The notes beneath the pieces were generated by a model. It was given only the letters and a program-made list of their open reading frames with translations, did not search any database and was not told the origin of the DNA. Positions 1 to 7,303 of a stretch of DNA of 7,303 nt are shown one piece after another. This DNA comes from Bordetella parapertussis. Its GTDB lineage: Bacteria; Pseudomonadota; Gammaproteobacteria; Burkholderiales; SG8-39. The position numbers and the translations under genes are program-made. Each line of letters begins with the position of its first letter. The stretch's first letter is position 1. The stretch covers positions 1 through 7,303 of the forward strand of contig CAMDRY010000154.1 of the NCBI GenBank assembly GCA_945906975.1. The letters are read 5' to 3'.

Positions 1-647
1 AAGGTGTCTTTGTACACGTCGTGGAAATCGCGCGGACTGCCGCGCAGCACGCGGTTGTCGGTGAAATCGCTGTGCGGCAACGCCACCAGGCTTCCTGCCG
101 GTGTTTCAACGACATAAGGCAGGTCGGTGTCGTGGTAATCGCCGTGCCATAAAAATCCCTGTTCGGCCAGAATCCTTGCCGTGTGCGGGCTGGGCGTCAT
201 GCGCGGGCTTGCCCAACCGACCGGGCGCTGGCCTGAAATGGACTCGATGCTGTCGCAGCAGCGCTTGATCAAGTCCCGCTCCTCTTGCTCGGAGCAGTAG
301 GGCATGAACATGTTCTGCGTAGAAGAATGCCCGGCGATCTCGTGCCCGCCCTGCGCGATCGCCTTGCCCGCTTCGGGGAAGCGTTCGATGGCCATCGCAT
401 TGGCAGCCACCGTGGCGCTGACGCCAAAGCTCTCCAATAGGCGCAGCAGCCGCCAAATGCCGGTGCGCCCGCCGTAATGCGCCCAAGCGATGGATTGCAG
501 GTCGAGCGTTCCCTCGCGCAGGCCGCTCGCCATCGGGCCGTAAGGCGGGCCTTTGCCCTCAGGCCAGGCCTCGAACATCACCGTCACCATCACGGCGATG
601 CGCGCGCCCTCCGGCCATTGCATGGCCGCTTCGTGCTGGTTCACCAT
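1..647 (-). CDS. Polysaccharide deacetylase family (PuuE-like) hydrolase, 3' end cut by window
   Basis: 215 complete codons read from ATG at 647-645 to the window edge with no stop, so the C-terminus is missing. The protein resembles the NodB/polysaccharide deacetylase superfamily, in particular the cytoplasmic PuuE (allantoinase)-like and HpPgdA-like branch that cleaves C-N bonds in small molecules. No signal peptide is visible. Visible marks are VTVMFEAWPEGKG (21-33) at the motif-1 position, GHEIAGH (101-107) at motif 2, a conserved-looking RPVGWASPRMTPSPHT (141-156), and GFLWHGDYHDTDLPY (164-178). His107 is kept, but the second motif-2 histidine position (111) is Gln and the usual motif-1 Asp pair is absent, so the classic Asp-His-His metal site looks incomplete, as in PuuE. 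It starts 2 bases after the thiC stop, with an AAGG Shine-Dalgarno (655-658) inside the end of thiC, so it is probably co-transcribed and translationally coupled. The family call is firm; the substrate is unknown. Confidence 0.85.
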   Translation of the reverse strand, partial: MVNQHEAAMQWPEGARIAVMVTVMFEAWPEGKGPPYGPMASGLREGTLDLQSIAWAHYGGRTGIWRLLRLLESFGVSATVAANAMAIERFPEAGKAIAQGGHEIAGHSSTQNMFMPYCSEQEERDLIKRCCDSIESISGQRPVGWASPRMTPSPHTARILAEQGFLWHGDYHDTDLPYVVETPAGSLVALPHSDFTDNRVLRGSPRDFHDVYKDT

Positions 648-649
648 GA

Positions 650-2729
<2,080 letters not shown>

Positions 2730-2734
2730 CTTGC

Positions 2735-2763
2735 ACGTTACCGGAACGGGGCGGCAATGGCAA
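2735..2763 (-). promoter_or_regulatory. Candidate sigma-70 promoter for thiC
   Basis: On the minus strand TTGCCA (2763-2758, 5 of 6 to TTGACA) and TAACGT (2740-2735, 3 of 6 to TATAAT) are separated by 17 bases. The expected transcription start, about 7 bases on, falls at about 2728-2730, right at the 5' edge of the riboswitch P1 helix. That agreement with where the transcript should begin is the main support, because the -10 box is weak. Confidence 0.4.
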
Positions 2764-2798
2764 ACAGGATCGGAATCGGCCTTAAAATAGCCATTGCC
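2753..2798. repeat. Perfect 9-bp inverted repeat in the divergent control region
   Basis: GGCAATGGC (2753-2761) and GCCATTGCC (2790-2798) are exact inverted copies separated by 28 bases. The left arm overlaps the candidate thiC -35 box, and the right arm lies upstream of the candidate promoter of the transporter operon. The arm centres are about 37 bases apart, so two half-sites for a dimeric or looping regulator are possible. This is inference; no known operator was recognised. Confidence 0.55.
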
Positions 2799-2832
2799 AG
2801 AGCAAGTCCGCGTATGGCGCTTATCTAGCGTA

Positions 2833-2862
2833 TTGATTCAGGCTATTCTGGCATCCTAGACT
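2833..2862 (+). promoter_or_regulatory. Candidate promoter for the ABC transporter operon
   Basis: TTGATT (2833-2838, 4 of 6) and TAGACT (2857-2862, 4 of 6) are 18 bases apart and would start a transcript near 2869, giving a leader of about 39 bases. An alternative is TTATCT (2821-2826) with TATTCT (2844-2849), 17 bases apart. Neither is strong, and the exact start is uncertain. Confidence 0.3.
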
Positions 2863-2907
2863 GCTCTGCCATTGCGCCAATTGTTGATTCCCCCCAAGGA
2901 GGCACCC

Positions 2908-4122
2908 ATGACAACCCAACGCCGCACATTCCTCAAGCAATCCGCAGCCATCACCGCAGCGACCGCCGTCGCCGGCTTTCCGGCCATCGCGCAAAGCCAG
3001 TCCGGCCCGATCAAGGTGGGCATCCTGCACCCGGTGACCGGCTTTCTGGCCTACTCGGGCAACCTGTGCCGCGTCGGCGCCAAGCTGGCGGTTGAGGAAA
3101 TCAATGCCACGGGCGGCATCAAGTCCCTGGGCGGCGCCAAGCTGGAGGCCATTTATGCCGATGCGCAGTCGCAACCCCAGGTCGGCGTGTCCGAAGTTGA
3201 GAAGCTGAACGAGGCCGGCGTGTCGGCCATTGTCGGCGCCTACGCCAGCGCCATCTGCCTCGCTACCACGCAGGCGGCGGCCAAATACAACATTCCGCAC
3301 GTGGTCGATGTGGGCGTCGCCGACCAGATCGTCGAACGCGGCCTCAAGAACACCTTCCGCTTTGCGCCCGGCTACAAGCTGGTGGCGCGCGCGGCCATCA
3401 ACAACCTGCACATCATGAACACGCTGGCGCGCAAACCGGCCAAGACCGTGATGATCATCCACGAAGAGTCGCTGTTTGGCACCGGCACCGCCAACCTGCT
3501 GGCCGCAGAGCTGCCCGGCATGGGCTACGAGGTCAAGGAAGTGCTCAAGCACGCCAACCCGACGCGCGATTTCAACAACATCGTGCTGCGCATGAAAGCG
3601 CTCAACCCGGACATCGTCATTCCGGCCAATTATTTCAACGAATACGCGCTGCTGGTTCGCACGATGAAGCAGCAGAACGTGCAGCCCAAGGCGATTTACT
3701 CGGTGCTCGGGGGCGCCGCCTCCAGCTTCAAGTTCGTCAAGGAATTCCCCGATGCCGCCAACGGCGTGATCGACTGCAACCACTGGTACAACCCCAAGGA
3801 CAAGCGCGCCCTCGCACTAAAAAAGAAAATAGAGGTAATGGGTGAGTTTTTCACCTACGAGGTGTTCCTCAATTACCAGGCCGTCTACCTGCTGGCCGAC
3901 GCCATCGAGCGCGCCAAGTCGCGCGATCGCGGGGCCATTGTCGATGCGCTGGCCAACTCGACCTGGGACAAGCACTTCATGCCCTACGGTCCGACCAAGT
4001 TCGTCGGCGGGCAGAACCAGGGCGCGCAGCCGCTGATGATGCAAGTCCTGAAAAACGACATCAAGGTCATCCTGCCCAACACCTACGCCGAAGCCGAACC
4101 GGTCTTTCCCTGGAAAGCCTGA
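2908..4122 (+). CDS. ABC transporter substrate-binding protein, HAAT/LivK type, Tat signal
   Basis: A 404-residue periplasmic ligand-binding protein (Peripla_BP_6 / leucine-binding-like fold) that should capture a small polar or amino-acid-like solute for the LivHMGF complex encoded next. The N-terminus has a twin-arginine signal, QRRTFLK (4-10), then an alanine-rich hydrophobic stretch and a probable cleavage after AIA (26-28). The mature domain opens with IKVGILHPVTGFLAYSG (35-51), characteristic of this family. AVEEINATGGI and VSAIVGAYAS follow. The C-terminus GPTKFVGGQNQGA...KVILPN...PVFPWKA is typical of amide/branched-chain-type receptors. ATG 2908 is chosen because a perfect AAGGAGG (2896-2902) lies 5 bases upstream; a Met at 2872 in the same frame has no such site and would put extra residues before the Tat motif. 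Codons 304-312 use CTA, ATA, GTA and GGT, unlike the rest of the gene. The last 18 codons and stop are duplicated downstream. The ligand is unknown. Confidence 0.93.
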   Translation: MTTQRRTFLKQSAAITAATAVAGFPAIAQSQSGPIKVGILHPVTGFLAYSGNLCRVGAKLAVEEINATGGIKSLGGAKLEAIYADAQSQPQVGVSEVEKLNEAGVSAIVGAYASAICLATTQAAAKYNIPHVVDVGVADQIVERGLKNTFRFAPGYKLVARAAINNLHIMNTLARKPAKTVMIIHEESLFGTGTANLLAAELPGMGYEVKEVLKHANPTRDFNNIVLRMKALNPDIVIPANYFNEYALLVRTMKQQNVQPKAIYSVLGGAASSFKFVKEFPDAANGVIDCNHWYNPKDKRALALKKKIEVMGEFFTYEVFLNYQAVYLLADAIERAKSRDRGAIVDALANSTWDKHFMPYGPTKFVGGQNQGAQPLMMQVLKNDIKVILPNTYAEAEPVFPWKA

Positions 4123-4204
4123 CGCACCGTATTAAAACCGCCGTCATTGCGAGGAGCGAAGCGACGAAGCAATCTCGTGACAGCGGGCTGGACGTCACAA
4201 GAAC
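4066..4204 (+). repeat. Direct duplication, copy 1 (binding-protein gene tail plus half palindromic element)
   Basis: This copy comprises the last 18 codons and stop of the binding-protein gene (4066-4122) and 82 downstream bases (4123-4204). The same order recurs at 4207-4363. The downstream parts 4121-4204 and 4280-4363 match at 83 of 84 bases (A4126 versus G4285). The copy joins the next one through GAACAAG, where the gene sequence itself has CAAGG, which fits a tandem duplication at short homology. Confidence 0.95.
4143..4174. repeat. Solitary left arm of a dispersed palindromic repeat element
   Basis: GTCATTGCGAGGAGCGAAGC and onward to AATC is the left arm of a widespread bacterial intergenic palindrome. 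Here it lacks its right arm, because the tandem duplication broke the element inside its loop at about 4204. The matching complete copy is at 4302-4394. Confidence 0.85.
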
Positions 4205-4206
4205 AA

Positions 4207-4281
4207 GTGATCCTGCCCAATACCTATACCTATGCCTATACCTATGCCAAAGCCGAACCGGTCTTCTCCTGGAAGGCCTGA
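4207..4281 (+). pseudogene. Duplicated C-terminal tail of the substrate-binding protein gene
   Basis: Translates as VILPN-TYTYAYTYAK-AEPVFSWKA then TGA, against VILPN-TYAE-AEPVFPWKA at the real gene end. No start codon with a ribosome site precedes it, so it is read as a gene fragment. It lies in the same frame as the upstream gene, and no stop intervenes between the TGA at 4120-4122 and its own TGA at 4279-4281. Five of seven base differences are synonymous third-position changes; the other two give E to K and P to S. It may be the remnant of a second, slightly diverged binding-protein gene, or a duplicated end that then changed. Confidence 0.75.
4221..4249 (+). repeat. Hexanucleotide microsatellite (ACCTAT/GCCTAT)
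   Basis: ACCTAT ACCTAT GCCTAT ACCTAT GCC encodes Thr-Tyr/Ala-Tyr repeats and accounts for the 18-base expansion of the second tail. The corresponding place in the intact gene has a single ACCTACGCC. The pattern is typical of replication slippage. Confidence 0.85.
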
Positions 4282-4301
4282 CGCGCCGTATTAAAACCGC
4301 C

Positions 4302-4394
4302 GTCATTGCGAGGAGCGAAGCGACGAAGCAATCTCGTGACAGCGGGCTGGACGTCACAAGAACGATGGGATTGCTTCGCTTCGCTCGCAATGAC
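4302..4394. repeat. Complete dispersed palindromic repeat element (REP/MITE-like)
   Basis: The left arm (4302-4333) and right arm (4369-4394, GATTGCTTCGCTTCGCTCGC then AATGAC) are imperfect inverted copies; the left arm is 6 bases longer. A 35-base loop lies between them and contains a small inner pair, GTGAC/GTCAC. Elements with these arms are found scattered between genes in many bacterial genomes, and their translations (such as DCFVASLLAMT and RAKRSNP) are often mis-annotated as hypothetical proteins. In RNA it would form a long hairpin between the binding-protein gene and livH. It could stabilise the upstream message or reduce read-through into the permease genes; that role is inference. 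Confidence 0.88.
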
Positions 4395-4400
4395 ATAAAA

Positions 4401-4436
4401 ATGACTGACGGCGCGAGAGCTACGCGGGTCCGCTAA
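4401..4436 (+). other. Possible short leader frame abutting livH
   Basis: ATG at 4401 opens MTDGARATRVR and ends with TAA (4434-4436) directly before the livH ATG (4437). The same frame reaches back to an ATG at 4365, inside the palindromic element. No good Shine-Dalgarno is seen for either. It may be chance, but the TAAATG arrangement would allow translational re-initiation at livH, which itself lacks a clear ribosome site. Confidence 0.2.
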
Positions 4437-5309
4437 ATGCTCGAACTCTCCATCCTCTACCCCTCCATCCTCAACGGACTGACCACCGGTGCGGTGTATG
4501 CGCTGATCGCGCTCGGGCTCACGCTCATCTACGGCGTGCTGCACATCATTAATTTCGCCCATGGCGCCGCCCTGATGGTGGCGCTCTACGGCGTGTACTT
4601 TCTGCACCAGCGCGCCGGCATAGACCCGTATCTGGCCCTGCCCATCATGGTGCCGGCGATGTTCGCCTTCGGCTATGCGCTGCAACGCTTTGTCATCGGC
4701 CGCGCCAGCCACGGCAAGGACGAGAACATCCTGCTGGTCACGCTGGGCATCTCCATCATCCTCGAGAACCTCGCGCTGTACGCCTTCAAGTCCGATACGC
4801 GCAATATCGACACGCCTTACACACTGTCAACCCTGGACATAGGCGGCGCGCTGATCTCCGTGCCCAAGGTCATCGCCTTTGGCGGCGCACTCGCCACCGC
4901 CGCCATCCTCTTGCTGATCATCGGCCGCACCGACCTCGGCCGCGCCATCCGCGCCTGCGCCAAGGAGCGCCAGGGCGCGCGCCTCGTCGGCATCGACGTC
5001 GAGCACGTCTTTGCCATGAGTTTCGGCATCGGCCTTGCCTGCCTTGGTGCGGCCGCCTGCTTTTTGCTGCCCGCCTATTACGTCAACCCGACGGTGGGCG
5101 GCGGCTTTGTGCTCATCGCCTTCACCATCGTGGTGCTGGGCGGCATGGGCAGCTTTACCGGCGCATTGCTCGGTGGCCTGCTCATCGGCGTGGTCGAATC
5201 GGTCGGCGGCCTGTGGCTGGGCGAGAGCCTGGGGCAGATCGGCATATTCGTCATTTTCATCGCCGTGCTGCTGTTCCGGCCGCAGGGCTTGTTCGGGGCG
5301 CGGGCGTGA
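4437..5309 (+). CDS. livH: Branched-chain amino-acid-type ABC transporter permease LivH
   Basis: A 290-residue inner-membrane permease of the LivH family, one half of the translocation channel. It has about eight hydrophobic segments. The N-terminal NGLTTGAVYALIALGLTLIYG (13-33) with HIINFAHGA (36-44) is a LivH hallmark. The cytoplasmic coupling loop DLGRAIRACAKERQGARLVG (166-185) contacts the ATPase. The C-terminal FTIVVLGGMGSFTGALLGG (229-247) and LLFRPQGLFG (278-287) are also typical. The length is normal for the family. The in-frame TAA at 4434-4436 lies directly upstream, so ATG 4437 is the earliest possible start; no strong ribosome site precedes it. It overlaps livM by 4 bases (GTGA at 5306-5309). 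The transported solute cannot be assigned. Confidence 0.95.
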   Translation: MLELSILYPSILNGLTTGAVYALIALGLTLIYGVLHIINFAHGAALMVALYGVYFLHQRAGIDPYLALPIMVPAMFAFGYALQRFVIGRASHGKDENILLVTLGISIILENLALYAFKSDTRNIDTPYTLSTLDIGGALISVPKVIAFGGALATAAILLLIIGRTDLGRAIRACAKERQGARLVGIDVEHVFAMSFGIGLACLGAAACFLLPAYYVNPTVGGGFVLIAFTIVVLGGMGSFTGALLGGLLIGVVESVGGLWLGESLGQIGIFVIFIAVLLFRPQGLFGARA

Positions 5310-6307
5310 GCAACGGCAGCAAGGAACTCCTTGGCATTGCGGTATTTTGCATCGCGGTGGCGCTCGCGCCGCTGTTTATCAGTTCGGGCGCGACGCTCAA
5401 CCTCATCATCATGACGCTGTACGCCGCGCTGCTCGGCCAGGCCTGGAACATCCTGGGCGGCTTCGGCGGCCAGTTTTCATTCGGCCACGCGGTGTTTTTT
5501 GGCAGCGGTGCCTATGCCATGGCGGTGTTGCAGGTGAAGTTTGGCTGGAACGCCTGGGCGGCGCTCGCAGCGGCGCTCGTCCTTGGCGCGGCCGTCGGCG
5601 CATTCATCGGCGCGCTGTCGTTTCGCTACGGCCTCAAGGGCTCCTACTTCGCGCTGGTGACCCTCGCCTTCGCCGAGGTCTTTCGCATCCTGTCCAACAC
5701 CTTCACCTTCACCGGCGCCGGCGTCGGCCTGATGGTGCCGCTCAAGGAATCAGCCGCGGACCTGCAGTTCGCCGGCAAGGGCGGCTACCTCTACCTGATG
5801 CTCGCCTTCGTGCTTGCCGGCCTGCTCATCACCTGGTGGCTCAAGCGCTCGCGTTACGGCGCCTGGCTGCAGGCGGTGCGTGACAACGAAGATTCGGCCG
5901 CGGCGCTCGGGGTCAACGTGTTTCGCGTCAAGCTGGGGGCGATCATGATATCGGGCGCGCTGATGGCCGCAGGCGGCGCCTTTTACGTGCAGTTTTTCCA
6001 TTACATCGACCCGCATCTCGCCTACGGCCCGGCGGTATCAATCGAGGCCTTGCTCGGTCCCATCATCGGCGGCATGGGCACACTATGGGGTCCGCTGCTC
6101 GGTGCCGCGGTACTGCACGGCCTCGGGGAGTTCACCCGCAGCGTGATGGGTGATGTGCCCGGCGTCAACCTGATGGCCTACGGCGTGGTGCTGATCCTGA
6201 TGGTGACCTTCCTGCCGCAGGGCATCATCGGCCTGTTCCGGCGCAAGGTCCGTAACGACACCCGCGACGAATCCCCTGGCAACAAGAAAGGCGGCTCCGG
6301 TGCTTGA
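5306..6307 (+). CDS. livM: Branched-chain amino-acid-type ABC transporter permease LivM
   Basis: A 333-residue second permease of the importer, beginning at GTG 5306, which overlaps the livH stop as GTGA. The frame is open further upstream to a Met at 5213, but that part lies inside livH and reads as a non-membrane, Arg/His-rich peptide, so it is rejected. Hydrophobic segments alternate through the protein. LivM marks include GQAWNILGGFGGQFSFGHAV (44-63) with FFGSGAYAMA, the cytoplasmic coupling loop YGAWLQAVRDNEDSAAALGV (184-203), and EALLGPIIGGMGTLWGPLLG (247-266). TFLPQGIIGLF (301-311) is the family's usual end. A hydrophilic tail (312-333) follows. The last 8 bases overlap livG. The gene looks intact. 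Confidence 0.95.
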   Translation: MSNGSKELLGIAVFCIAVALAPLFISSGATLNLIIMTLYAALLGQAWNILGGFGGQFSFGHAVFFGSGAYAMAVLQVKFGWNAWAALAAALVLGAAVGAFIGALSFRYGLKGSYFALVTLAFAEVFRILSNTFTFTGAGVGLMVPLKESAADLQFAGKGGYLYLMLAFVLAGLLITWWLKRSRYGAWLQAVRDNEDSAAALGVNVFRVKLGAIMISGALMAAGGAFYVQFFHYIDPHLAYGPAVSIEALLGPIIGGMGTLWGPLLGAAVLHGLGEFTRSVMGDVPGVNLMAYGVVLILMVTFLPQGIIGLFRRKVRNDTRDESPGNKKGGSGA

Positions 6308-7049
6308 CGCGCGCGGCCTGTCAATCAGCTTTGGCGGCCTGCGGGCGGTCGGCGATGTCACGCTCAGCGTGCCCAAGGGTGCCATCGTCGGCCTGATCGG
6401 CCCCAATGGCGCCGGCAAATCGACGCTGTTCGGCCTGGTGTCGGGCTTTCTCAAACCCGACAGCGGCAGCGTACGCCTGCTCGACCAGGACATCACCGGG
6501 CTTGCGCCGCACCTCATCTGCCGCCTCGGCATGACACGCACCTTCCAGATCGTGCAACCCTTTGGCGCGCAAACCGTGCGCGAGAACATCGCCGTCGGCG
6601 CGCACCTGCGCCGCGCCTCGCGTAGCGCCGCGCTGGCGCACGCCGAGCATGTCGCACAGCAAGTGGGCCTCGCCGGCCAGCTCGACAAACTCGCGCTCAA
6701 TCTTACGGTCGCCGGACGCAAGCGCCTGGAACTGGCACGCGCCCTCGCCACCGGGCCGCAACTGCTATTGCTCGACGAGGTGCTGGCGGGGCTCAATCCG
6801 CAGGAAATCACCGAGATGATCCCGGTGATACGCCATATCCGCGATTCGGGCGTGACCGTGCTGATGATCGAGCACGTGATGCAGGCGGTCATGACCCTCG
6901 CCGAATCGGTGTACGTGCTGAGCAACGGCCAGTTGATCGCGCAAGGCACGCCACAACAGGTCACCAGTGACACCCGCGTCATCGAGGCCTACCTGGGGCA
7001 GGGCACGGCCGCGCGCCTGCGCAAGGCGGCGGAGGCGGGCCATGCTTGA
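6300..7049 (+). CDS. livG: ABC transporter ATP-binding protein LivG
   Basis: A 249-residue cytoplasmic ATPase that powers the LivHM channel. Walker A is GPNGAGKST (34-42), the Q-loop Gln is at 83 (TRTFQIVQPF), Walker B is LLLLDE (155-160), the D-loop region is AGLNP (163-167) and the switch His is 192 (MIEH). The signature loop reads LTVAGRKRLE (135-144) rather than LSGGQ, a degenerate form seen in LivG-type proteins. The start is GTG 6300, overlapping livM by 8 bases, with AAAGG (6287-6291) 8 bases upstream. Its end overlaps livF by 8 bases. Length and motif order are normal. Confidence 0.95.
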   Translation: MLDARGLSISFGGLRAVGDVTLSVPKGAIVGLIGPNGAGKSTLFGLVSGFLKPDSGSVRLLDQDITGLAPHLICRLGMTRTFQIVQPFGAQTVRENIAVGAHLRRASRSAALAHAEHVAQQVGLAGQLDKLALNLTVAGRKRLELARALATGPQLLLLDEVLAGLNPQEITEMIPVIRHIRDSGVTVLMIEHVMQAVMTLAESVYVLSNGQLIAQGTPQQVTSDTRVIEAYLGQGTAARLRKAAEAGHA

Positions 7050-7303
7050 GGTTCGCGATCTACGCTCGGGCTATGGTGCCGTCGAAATTCTCCGCGGTGT
7101 GAGTCTTGATATTCATGCCGGTGAGATCGTCGCGGTGCTCGGCTCCAACGGCGCCGGCAAGTCGACCTTCAACAACACCGTCTGCGGCTTGCTCAAGGCC
7201 TTGGGCGGCAGTGTGCACTTTGATGGCACCGATATCACGCGCGCCGGCACCGCAAACATCGTCGCCGCCGGGCTGATACAGGTGCCCGAGGGCCGGCGGG
7301 TTT
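7042..7303 (+). CDS. livF: ABC transporter ATP-binding protein LivF, 3' end cut by window
   Basis: 87 complete codons from ATG 7042 run off the window end. This is the second ATPase of the importer. Walker A is GSNGAGKST (34-42), and the Q-loop region reads LIQVPEGRRV (78-87), which is diagnostic of LivF. A GGAGG (7031-7035) 6 bases upstream sets the start, and the ATG overlaps the livG stop by 8 bases. Walker B, signature and switch His lie beyond the window. The residues after Walker A read FNNTVCGLLK, within the range seen for LivF. Confidence 0.95.
   Translation, partial: MLEVRDLRSGYGAVEILRGVSLDIHAGEIVAVLGSNGAGKSTFNNTVCGLLKALGGSVHFDGTDITRAGTANIVAAGLIQVPEGRRV

Larger units (their letters stand above)
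4207..4363 (+). repeat. Direct duplication, copy 2, with an 18-bp in-frame expansion
   Basis: Second copy of the unit at 4066-4204. Its gene-tail part (4207-4281) is 75 bases against 57, because of an 18-base insertion. Leaving the insertion out, it has 7 differences in 57 bases. Its non-coding part has only 1 difference in about 82. The repeat offset changes from 141 to 159 bases across the insertion, and both are multiples of three. Confidence 0.95.
4123..4436 (+). other. 314-base spacer between binding-protein gene and livH
   Basis: This gap holds the two duplicated segments, the tail fragment, the hexamer repeat, the half and complete palindromic elements, and a short possible leader frame next to livH. 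No convincing promoter or independent gene was seen in it. The rest of the operon is tightly overlapped, so the spacer is out of character and probably grew by insertion and duplication. Confidence 0.8.

Noticed and set aside
106..486. 126-codon minus-strand open frame
   Set aside because: Overlaps the deacetylase-family gene in another frame on the same strand; the deacetylase frame has the conserved motifs.
2872..2907. Earlier start for the binding-protein gene at 2872
   Set aside because: It would translate through the AAGGAGG site and put 12 residues before the Tat motif; ATG 2908 has ideal spacing.
2821..3783. 320-codon minus-strand open frame opposite the binding-protein gene
   Set aside because: Shadow of a well-supported gene in GC-rich DNA, with low-complexity composition and no domain.
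4067..4396. 109-codon minus-strand open frame across the repeats
   Set aside because: It is the translation of the palindromic repeat arms and the binding-protein tail in reverse. Strings such as DCFVASLLAMT are the known artefact of this repeat, and its own sequence repeats because the DNA is duplicated.
4302..4398. Intrinsic terminator after the binding-protein gene
   Set aside because: The hairpin is large, but no run of T follows (ATAAAAATG on the plus strand), so a classical terminator is not supported.
5213..5305. Earlier start for livM at 5213
   Set aside because: The region is inside livH and gives a hydrophilic Arg/His-rich stretch; the GTGA overlap at 5306 is typical of liv operons.

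Overview
The window looks like a GC-rich proteobacterial chromosome, most likely a betaproteobacterium (Burkholderiales/Rhodocyclales-like). This is inferred from protein style, high GC third positions, a TPP riboswitch-led thiC and a compact liv-type ABC operon. It holds six protein genes in two divergent groups, and no rRNA, tRNA, CRISPR array, transposase or phage gene was seen.

Minus-strand unit (1-2730): a TPP riboswitch (2626-2729) precedes thiC (650-2563), the HMP-phosphate synthase of thiamine biosynthesis. After a 2-base gap comes a polysaccharide-deacetylase/PuuE-like hydrolase (647 down to the window edge, 3' end missing). The tight spacing suggests that the hydrolase is co-transcribed with thiC and falls under the same TPP control.

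Divergent control region (2564-2907): it carries the riboswitch, candidate promoters for both directions and a perfect 9-bp inverted repeat. One arm of that repeat overlaps the likely thiC -35 box.

Plus-strand unit (2908-7303): a branched-chain-amino-acid-type (HAAT family) ABC importer. Its order is Tat-exported substrate-binding protein, LivH permease, LivM permease, LivG ATPase and LivF ATPase (cut by the window end). The four livHMGF genes overlap by 4, 8 and 8 bases and are surely one operon. The true substrate cannot be read from the sequence.

The most unusual stretch is the 314-base gap between the binding-protein gene and livH (4123-4436). It contains a direct duplication of the last 18 codons plus stop of the binding-protein gene together with about 80 bases of downstream DNA. 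The second tail is in the same reading frame as the gene, has an 18-base in-frame ACCTAT/GCCTAT expansion, and differs mostly at synonymous positions. The adjoining non-coding parts are almost identical. The non-coding part is a member of the dispersed palindromic repeat family beginning GTCATTGCGAGGAGCGAAGC, present as one half copy and one complete copy. No wholly new system was identified. The repeat/duplicated-tail structure and the riboswitch-linked hydrolase are the best leads.
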